Assembly: GCF_000006405.1 (NCBI RefSeq)
Contig: NW_003214508.1
Coordinates: forward strand, 475,763 to 499,889
Reading direction: 5' to 3'
DNA length: 24,127 nucleotides
DNA from: Perkinsus marinus ATCC 50983
Lineage: Eukaryota > Perkinsozoa > Perkinsida > Perkinsidae
Below, piece after piece: positions 17,535 to 24,127 of this stretch. The notes below the pieces were generated by a model. It was given only the letters and a program-made list of their open reading frames with translations, did no database searches and was not told where the DNA came from. Each line of letters starts with the position of its first letter. Within the stretch, counting starts at the first letter, position 1. The position numbers were made by a program, and so were the translations under genes.

Positions 17535-18495
17535 CATAGAGGAAAGATGGAAGTACGTACTGACGATACGAAGCAATAAGAGAGCTCAAGTAGATCGAGC
17601 ATAGACCAGGAATAACGAGATTAGTTAAGAGTGCACGTACATCATCAGAAGGTCAAGAATGTGTAGAATGCTGTCCTTCGTGGCGAGCTCTACCATCGGC
17701 GAATCTTAGCACAATCTGTCTCCTAAGGCGTGCGAGTTTCTATCCGTTTCTGAGTCATTTGAAACCGTCTCTGTCTCCGCCAGATTCGAAGTCATAAGAA
17801 CAAGTTCAGTTCGGCTTTGATCTCCCCCATTGATTCAAGGCTTTGGAAGCAGCAGCCTTCCATTTCGTCCAAGCCAACTACTATTGCTATAAGCCCTACA
17901 TCACTTGCGTTGCTAGTGCTTCTCCGTCCCAAGTGCGAGAACATTTGCCACAAGAAGATGCGCATGCGTTCTACCGGCAATATTCATGCTGATGCGCATG
18001 CGTGCATCATAGAAATAAGAGACAGCGCGATAGCAGCATATCAGCGAGCATAGCGACGAATCCAACGACAGCTGGGCAAGTATGAATGTGGGCTTCTTGA
18101 CGAAAGCGACTATGTTGCTGAATGTTATGGCGGTGCCATGATGGCATCGCCATCGGGGTCGCATTTAATACTAGCCGGTGGACCATACGAGAGTGAGAGC
18201 TAGATGGACATAACCTATCTCAATGTCATCCTATGTCGGATAAGGCACATGAGTTGAGGCCTGCATTGGTATATTTACAAGTATGTCATCGAGTGTAAAA
18301 TAACTCCGTAGCTATTCCTTGCTCGGAGTGGCTCATTAAGAAAACATGGTCAAGAATTTCCGAGAGAACTCGAACCATTTACCGCACTTCCGTGTTTCAT
18401 TTCGCATAAGGACGCGTTTCCTTACGTGGTCGGTGCGCTGAGTTGAATGATGTTAACATTTTAGCTATCATTACTGGCTAATCACCACTCCCAAA
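17535..18495. other. No gene supported
   Basis: About 960 bases after the copy A mucin-like gene. Short frames only. The direct repeat ATGCGCATGCGT / GATGCGCATGCGTG at about 17959 and 17991 is the only local structure seen. Confidence 0.4.
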
Positions 18496-18756
18496 TTGGT
18501 TCTCAATTTCCGCGTTTTCCTGATATTCAGTGCGCTACTGGCGATCTCAATGTGGATGAGTGCTTGCGGCCCAACACCCACTCTTCGGCCGTTGACAATT
18601 AAAAAAATCGTTAGCGTGAAACGAGTTGTTCCGCCCAACTCCGTTCACTTGAGAATTTCTCAGGTGTTCTTTCGCAATCGCCAGGAACTACAAGAACAAT
18701 TTCGTCCGGGATTTCCACAACAACTAGACTACACTAGAACTCGCTTTCCATCCTAG
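18496..18756 (+). CDS. Possible signal-peptide exon of a related secreted protein
   Basis: An open frame without a good ATG at its 5' end encodes FRVFLIFSALLAISMWMSAC, then GPTPTLRP, then a basic, non-repetitive 50-residue tail ending at a TAG. The hydrophobic stretch followed by ACGPTPTLRP parallels the QGCGTTPTPFPQP of the nearby mucin-like genes. It could be an exon whose start lies upstream, a start at the internal ATGTGGATG, or a decayed relative of the cassette genes. Confidence 0.35.
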   Translation: MVLNFRVFLIFSALLAISMWMSACGPTPTLRPLTIKKIVSVKRVVPPNSVHLRISQVFFRNRQELQEQFRPGFPQQLDYTRTRFPS

Positions 18757-18946
18757 CTGTTCGAAAAAGGCAAAACTTCTTCTGCTTCGTAAGGTTGGAC
18801 AGCAGAATATGCAAGGAGAACAGGTCGAGGTCGATCAGCCCTTTGAAGTCTATGGCGAGAATAGTAGAGGCTTCATCAGAAACAGGATTCATGAGACTAG
18901 CTACCATGCTGCGCTTGATATACGCACACGTCGACAATAGGAGCAA

Positions 18947-18968
18947 TGTGACTGTCACAGTGTGACAG
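18947..18968. repeat. Alternating palindrome unit
   Basis: TGTGAC-T-GTCACA-G-TGTGAC with the longer palindrome CTGTCACA-G-TGTGACAG (18952-18968). Confidence 0.85.
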
Positions 18969-19194
18969 CCCTTCGGAACCTGAAAGTTGACGTATTACAG
19001 GTTGGTGCAAGGGAAGGGCCCACCCCTCATAATTTCGCGGCAAGTGACAGTTCGTGAACAGAAGGGGTACCATTTGAAAACCCTCATCGAGCTCTCTCCA
19101 ACGCTGTATGAACGGTTCTGATATCCATATTGTGCACTGAGATCAAACGCAAAATCGGCTACATATGGAAACGCCGTACCGGTTTTGACTTGGT

Positions 19195-19217
19195 ACTCAC
19201 TACTAGTGAGTCACTAG
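19195..19217. repeat. Alternating palindrome unit
   Basis: ACTCACTA-C-TAGTGAGT (19195-19211) overlaps CTAGTGA-G-TCACTAG (19203-19217). Architecture identical to the unit at 791-812, with a different word. Confidence 0.85.
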
Positions 19218-19375
19218 AAGTGTTTAAAGTTTCCCCCGTCAATTTCGGTGACCAACTCCAGCCTCCTTAAACACACATCGCATGCCCTCTTCGCGACAGG
19301 ATGAGGGATGACGTCCCATGCCAGCCCTCAATTCGTTGAGGGTCGTGACCGGACAACGGCTTTCTGACACTCCCG

Positions 19376-19392
19376 CCTGCTGTGACAGCAGG
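19376..19392. repeat. One-base-centred palindrome
   Basis: CCTGCTGT-G-ACAGCAGG, 8-base arms around one base. A nearby CCCTCAA-TTCG-TTGAGGG stem at about 19325-19342 lies in the same non-coding stretch. Confidence 0.75.
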
Positions 19393-19786
19393 CTACTGAA
19401 GCCCCCACAAGAACTCCTTTCTCATGGTTTTTGCACCCGAAATGAGGCTGTCTTTGCGCAGACAGACGATGAGATAACGTTACATGTCCGTCAATTGAAC
19501 CAATTAACAAGAGATACGCTAAAATTCATATTATTTCGTACGTTTGTAAGAAAAAAACCGGGGATGTCCCCCGTGCGAGGTAGCTATCCAGGCTGCCCAA
19601 GCTGCGAAGCAGCCGTCGAGGCTGCCTCCGAGCCCTCCTCATCAGCAGGTGACGTGAAGGCGGTGCCTTTGAGTAGATGGACGTGGCCCTGTTCCACGTA
19701 TCACTGGTTATAAAGGAAAGTTTTCATTGATCACGAAGAGAAAACGGAGGCGAGTTAAGACCAGTGTGTCTGAGAAACTTTCCACA

Positions 19787-20525
19787 GAAACTTTCGCGGG
19801 AAATTTCCGCGAAAGTTTCCAAATTTCTCCGCGAGTAAAATTTTTCAGGAAACTTTTGCTGAGTGTGCATTTTGGATGTTAGAGACCTTCCATTCATCTC
19901 TCACAGCCTCACGATGGTCAGAATGAAAGAGTAGCTTAGCTACTCCCACCCAGCATGCCTCGAATAACAGAAATACCTCGCTTCATGTTAAAAACTCAAG
20001 TACTGCCAGTACTGTTCTGGGCGGAGAATCTCGATTCAGCCAGACCTCTTAGAGAATAATTATTTAGCATTAGATTCTTCAGCATGACTGCCATAGGTGG
20101 GCCGTCTATCGCGAACCCTGGCTAGGCTGAAGGCCTTCTCAGAGGAAGTCTACTGATTTCAAATGGAGTAGTCCTCCAAATCTAAGCTAGGGATGGAATA
20201 CGATGATCTAGAGTCCCGTCATGTGCAGCGCGGCGCCACTGGCGTCATGATGCAGCATGAAGGAGTATTCGAACGAGTTACTGTTGACGGTCGCCGGTAT
20301 ATGAATTCGCTCGCATATATGACCAACACGATCCGCGGCAAAGTTCGTAGTAGTTGATTCAGCAAACAGGAAGTTCTCAAATGCAATATGATCCCCATGG
20401 AGGCTTGCAAGAATGAATTGGGTCAACGCATTTGCTCTTAATTACGCGAATATCCCTTCCCCGCCAATTGTGAAACTTTTCGAAACTTTCGGAAGAATTC
20501 CCGGAAAGTTTCCTCTGAAACTTTC
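19787..20525. mobile_element. Candidate foldback element with GAAACTTTC hairpins at both ends
   Basis: The left end has a hairpin with perfect 13-base arms, GAAACTTTCGCGG (19787-19799) and CCGCGAAAGTTTC (19807-19819). The right end has GAAACTTTC (20482-20490) and GAAAGTTTC (20504-20512) around a similar GGAA...TTCCC centre. Extra GAAACTTTCC copies lie just outside both hairpins (19773-19782 and 20517-20526). Matching structured ends about 700 bases apart suggest a non-autonomous foldback or MITE-type repeat. No target-site duplication or transposase is seen. Confidence 0.35.
20208..20426 (-). CDS. Open frame of uncertain reality inside the candidate element
   Basis: A 72-codon ATG-started minus-strand frame of balanced composition (FILASLHGDHIAFENFLFAE, HIPATVNSNSFEYSFMLHHD). 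The opposite strand also has a plausible stretch (GVFERVTVDGRRYMNSLAYM), so at least one is fortuitous. No family recognised. Confidence 0.22.
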   Translation of the reverse strand: MTQFILASLHGDHIAFENFLFAESTTTNFAADRVGHICERIHIPATVNSNSFEYSFMLHHDASGAALHMTGL

Positions 20526-20529
20526 CGCC

Positions 20530-22150
20530 GTTTTGGACCTTGTTCCGACACCCTGGTTAAGACAGTTGACCCAAGGTCGATAGGATCGATCCTTGAACCG
20601 ATCCGAACGGATGAATGAAATGAAAGAGCTGGGATAACTCGGATGGCGGTAGAGCTATAACACAGTCATACTCAATCGACCAGACACATCGTGATAAAGT
20701 TTCCGGATAAAGTCTTGCACGCAGACTCATCTTCACGCATTGTGTGGCATGCACGCAGGCTCAGTTCGGCACACATTCAACTCTGGCTCCAGTGGTACTC
20801 CAGTTCAATTGGACATTTACACATACTCGTGGAATTATCAACAGTGTTAAGCGACTAGATTGTGTGGAGGGGAATGTTCGTATAAACTCTACGGTAGAAT
20901 GCTTGAACTATTGAAGCATCCATGAGCGACCAAGCTCGAGCGCTGACTCGAATCACTTCTGCTGGAGTTGCCCCTAACCTCTTGCAAGACTTTTCCTAAT
21001 CAGGAAAAGCGTACCTTCTCCGCGGTTAAAAGCGTTGTCTTTCGGCGAAGCCTGGATTCGGGACAGCGATTGGCGCATTCGCTGCCGGCACAGGAGGCAC
21101 CTTGAGCCCTTCAAGCTGCCTGGCTAGTGACACTAACCAGACGGACCTAACAATTCGGGGTACTATCGCACATGTGTTTAACGTATAATTTTTTTAACCG
21201 AAGTCTCCGATGTAGGTTTTGGGAGCACTCTGGGTAGCAAGCTTCGGCGGATTCGGCGAAAGCTTGCTCGTGCAAGTGTTCTAAACGTAGCTTGCGTTCC
21301 TCCCTACGCGATGTGGGGATGGCACTCGTGAGTTCACCTGCATCACATCATCGTTTGGAGGCTCAGAAGTTCCAATCAAATCGCCTAGACGGGTTCATGA
21401 TTTTACCGCTTGCCCGATCGCTCCGTTTTTTCAGCTAGGAGTAGGTTCTCTTGGTTACGGAGACTCGGTTCCTTCGCACCTTGAAGTATTCCTCATGCTC
21501 TTCAATGAGGGAAGCTAGAAAGAAGTCTCGACGTTGCTCCACATGGGAAGATCGGCAAGGTTTTCTTCCTTGAAGGTATTTGTTGAGGGAGACGTAGAGA
21601 ACTAACGATATAAGGCCAGCCCGCAATTGACGAACAGGACAGATCGTTATGGACCGATATATGGGAAAAGGGGAACCTTAAGACTATAGCTAACTCGTAA
21701 TGATCGATCAACATAATATGTACGCATATACATTGGCTCGCTCTAATATCTCTAACAGTATCCCTTGAAGAGCAATTCCTAGGGCATATGGTCATTCTAG
21801 TACTGTCGTTCACGTCCTCGGGTACGCTCTCAACGAGTCGAGACCGTCACAGAGGCGATACAGGCTCGACATGTGGCGCTACTAGGCGCTAGCGAATTCC
21901 AAATTCATTGCCATTAAACCAAAACAACTAGCGCCCGTAAGCGACTGAGACACGCTGCGAGGCGTTGACTCATCTCATGTTACGATCCTCAACTGTTGTG
22001 CACGCATGACCACGCACAAATTGCGGACTGTGTCACCCTGATCCTCCAATATCGGTTTAATCAATTCTATCACTTCGTAGAAGCAATAGGTTCGTGACGA
22101 TTTATCCTGCATCTGTTTCTGATCCCGTACAGTAGACTCATACTCCGAGG
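20530..22150. other. Long stretch without supported gene
   Basis: About 1.6 kb with only short frames. Visible structures are the palindrome AGGATCGATCCT (20582-20593), a CTTTTCCT/AGGAAAAG stem at about 20991-21010 and a GGCGCTAG (21885-21892) / CTAGCGCC (21928-21935) inverted pair. No RNA gene recognised. Confidence 0.4.
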
Positions 22151-22403
22151 TGTGTCAAGCAAGTTATGGCAGGATCGTCACGCTTGTACGAGCCCTACAG
22201 TATGCTTTGCTCGGTTGCTTTTTCCAGCATGGCTTCTGCCGATGATCTTGACGGTCACGTCTAGAGTTCAGGGTTCTATAGAGCTGTTTGCTCATCGCTA
22301 GTACTGCATCACTGGGGTAGCGCCCGATTTTGGTGTAGGTAAGGATTCGATGCCCTAGATCACAATTTTAGAGATATAGTTTTTATATTGCGAGAGCGCA
22401 TTC

Positions 22404-22903
22404 ATGTGGTCCCCTCCTCGTAAGCACCCCGTAAGCTACGTCATCATTCTCTTGCTCTTCACCGCAACGTTTGAAGGCTGTGGCAGTGGTGCTCCCGCCG
22501 GACCTAACGTGCCCAGTACTATCCTTATCGATCGTTGATCGCCGCTGTAAGAATTTGTTTTTCAGATGGTGGCGGGGGCGGTGGTGGTGGCGGCGGCGGA
22601 GGCGGTAGAACTACGACTACCACGACTGAGAAACCCTACGAGCCCAGCCGACTCTGTCCTAAAGGAGATCAGTATTGCTATGATAGGCTGAAAGATAAGA
22701 GGACTTATTGCAGATGGAACACCACCTCGACTTGCCAATATGATCCTACGTTGCCCTGTAATTGCGTCAACAATACGTTCCCGCCCACCTCAACTACATC
22801 GACTAGTGGGCCATCGACGACTGCTCTACCATCTTCAACCAAATCTACCCAACGTCCTACATCATCTACCACCTCGAGCCAATCAGCGAGAAGGAAGCGA
22901 TAA
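22404..22903 (+). CDS. Small secreted six-Cys protein with poly-Gly and Thr/Ser tail, copy B
   Basis: A 149-residue paralogue of the gene at 15982. Exons are 22404-22515 and 22566-22903 with a 50-nt intron in the same place. Signal segment, EGCGSG motif, 13-Gly run, six Thr, six Cys positions and the ARRKR end are all kept. Replacements relative to copy A are R8H, D38N, L66R, L73Q, F74Y, E77D, V78R, K99T and S101P, so seven of nine fall within the six-Cys domain. The Gly run keeps the same length despite three synonymous codon differences. The Thr/Ser tail of 45 residues is unchanged. This pattern points to a surface-exposed variable domain between constrained ends. Confidence 0.76.
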
Positions 22904-23274
22904 ACAGCAGTTTCAACTCGCCTTTAAACGTGGCGGCTTTCTTGCTACAAATAGGCGTATAGTACCGTGTCTCTTCTCTTTGGATTCGCTATAAGATCTC
23001 GCTCGTCGGAGTTTTACCAGGCTTTCATCGCCCCAATCTATCCCGTGGACTTCATATCAGTGGACGAGCCCCCGCAGGACTCTGGCTGCACGAGCCGTCA
23101 TCTTTGTCTCGAGAGTTCACATCATTGTTTACCGGGTTAGTCCTCATCGGATCATCACACTTCTTGTCGCGGATTCCGGTTCAGTGTTATCGCATGATCC
23201 TCTCGGGAGCAGTCAGAGTTTGGAATTTCCCTGGCAACGGTCAGATCTCCAAATTCACAGTGTTTATATCCTCA
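22904..23274. other. Spacer between cassette genes, copy B
   Basis: 371 bases, same length as in copy A with a handful of single-base differences. No gene supported. Confidence 0.5.
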
Positions 23275-24127
23275 ATGGGAAGACACTTCTCTCCGCGAGC
23301 TGCTTCGGTGATCTATGTCGTCTCAATATCTCGGATACGTCGGATTGCATTTTTCTTGCTGGCGGTCTCAGCAATCTGGCCTGCCATGCTGCAAGGCTGC
23401 GGAACCACACCAACTCCGTTCCCACAGCCGAGTGAGTGACTTAGGTTGTCTGGCTCAACTTGGTAGTGTCGAACACTGCGAGTTTGTTGATTTTGTACAT
23501 GATCATCCGAGTTGGATTGTGCAGTTTGCAGGTACGACGATGCAACCCAATGCGACGACGAGTAATCCGACTGTGCCGTCGTCTTCAAGCGCTTCAACGA
23601 CAGTGACGACGGCACAGTCGACAAGTTCGAGTTCGACGACTACCTCAAGTATGAGTTCAACCACTACAAGGAGTGCCCCGCAGACCACGACAAGCACAAT
23701 TTCGCGACGTACAACTACGATGAGCACAACGACAACCACAAGTACAAGTACAACGACGAGCGCGACACCTACGAGCACAACAACTTCGAGTACGGCAACT
23801 ACGAGTACGGCAACTACGAGCATAGCAACCACGAGTACAGCAACTACGAGCATAGCAACCACGAGTACGGCAACTACGAGCATAGCAACTACGAGTACGG
23901 CAACTACGAGCATAGCAACTACGAGTACGAAAACTACCAGCATAACAACAACGAGCATAACAGCCACGAGTACGGCAACTACGAGCACGATAACTACGAG
24001 CACTATAACTACAAGCATAACGACTACGAGCTCAACAACTACGAGCAAAACAACTGCGAGCGCGGCAACGACGACAAATCCAACGGCGATCATCCCGGTG
24101 AGCACTGCGATCAATTCTAAGACGGTA
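23275..24127 (+). CDS. Secreted mucin-like Thr-rich protein, copy B (3' end outside window)
   Basis: Paralogue of the gene at 16853. Exon 1 is 23275-23431 (MGRHFSPRAAS, hydrophobic segment, QGCGTTPTPFPQP) and exon 2 starts at 23532 after a 100-nt intron with GTGAGT donor. The frame is still open at the window edge, 251 codons so far against 193 complete codons in copy A, so the protein is longer. The extra length comes from five 30-base tandem units encoding TSTATTSIAT. Changes in the N-terminal region relative to copy A are A2G, S5F, T9A and a Val to Ile in the hydrophobic segment. A GTGAGC near the edge could be another donor site. Confidence 0.7.
23801..23950 (+). repeat. Five-copy 30-base tandem repeat in Thr-rich exon
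   Basis: Units at 23801, 23831, 23861, 23891 and 23921 begin ACGAGTAC and end CATAGCAAC, apart from the last, diverged unit. They encode the decapeptide TSTATTSIAT in frame. The array is absent in this form from copy A. Confidence 0.88.

Larger units (their letters stand above)
22150..24127 (+). repeat. Secreted-protein cassette, copy B (runs off the window)
   Basis: Second copy of the segment at 15745-17534 in the same orientation. It is diverged before ATG 22404, nearly identical from there to about 23780, then has its own Thr-repeat array. The right boundary lies beyond the window. Confidence 0.85.

Noticed and set aside
17081-17602. 173-codon Val/Leu-rich minus-strand frame resembling a membrane protein
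   Set aside because: It is the complement of ACG/ACA/AGC Thr and Ser codon repeats on the plus strand; such repeats read as Val/Leu in antisense.
19318-19713. 131-codon plus-strand frame starting MPALNSLRV
   Set aside because: Runs through hairpins and short GCAGCC/GGCTGC repeats, lacks any domain and has an equally long competing frame on the minus strand.
23503-24114. 203-codon Val-rich minus-strand frame in cassette copy B
   Set aside because: Same antisense artefact of the Thr-repeat exon.

Overview
The window reads as nuclear DNA of a protist. Protein-coding genes are split by many very short GT-AG introns (41-103 nt, one of 223 nt), intergenic spacing is modest, a ribosomal protein gene of clear eukaryotic type is present, and secreted Thr/Ser-rich proteins are duplicated. 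AG acceptors with pyrimidine tracts lie a few bases upstream of several start codons, as expected where mRNAs receive a trans-spliced leader. Together this fits an alveolate of the Perkinsus type. That assignment is inference; no species-diagnostic sequence was found.

Layout. 1-3160 is gene-poor: a possible retroelement fossil, a decayed Thr-rich secreted-protein-like gene (minus strand, 1281-1763), an unrecognised degraded frame (2191-2457), a tRNA-like SINE remnant and a CA-rich microsatellite. 3165-6410 holds two head-to-tail five-exon genes for TauE/SafE-family membrane exporters, whose introns sit at the same places in the protein. 6411-8130 holds weakly supported exons. 8143-8675 (minus) is the three-exon gene for ribosomal protein uS10 (S20). 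9283-11425 carries coding-like pieces that I cannot resolve into known genes. 11903-14070 (minus) is a complete twelve-exon NAD(P)-dependent aldehyde dehydrogenase gene of 486 codons with its catalytic residues intact. 14352-15245 looks like a non-autonomous transposable element with inverted ends. 15982-17534 and 22404-24127 are two copies of a two-gene cassette: a small secreted protein (signal peptide, poly-Gly, six-Cys domain, Thr/Ser tail) followed by a secreted mucin-like Thr-rich protein. Between the copies lie another possible signal-peptide exon (18496-18756) and a second foldback-type repeat element (19787-20525).

How genes relate. The TauE pair are membrane carriers for sulfite or organosulfonate-type anions by family, and the aldehyde dehydrogenase is metabolic; nothing shows that they work together. 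The cassette genes look like surface or secreted proteins. Comparing the two copies shows near-identity from the first start codon onward, including introns and spacer, except for a cluster of amino-acid replacements inside the six-Cys domain and a different Thr-repeat array. This is the most interesting protein-level signal. The most interesting DNA-level signal is a recurring small structure, a word of 5-8 bases, one base, its reverse complement, one base, then the word again, found at about ten intergenic places with different words each time.
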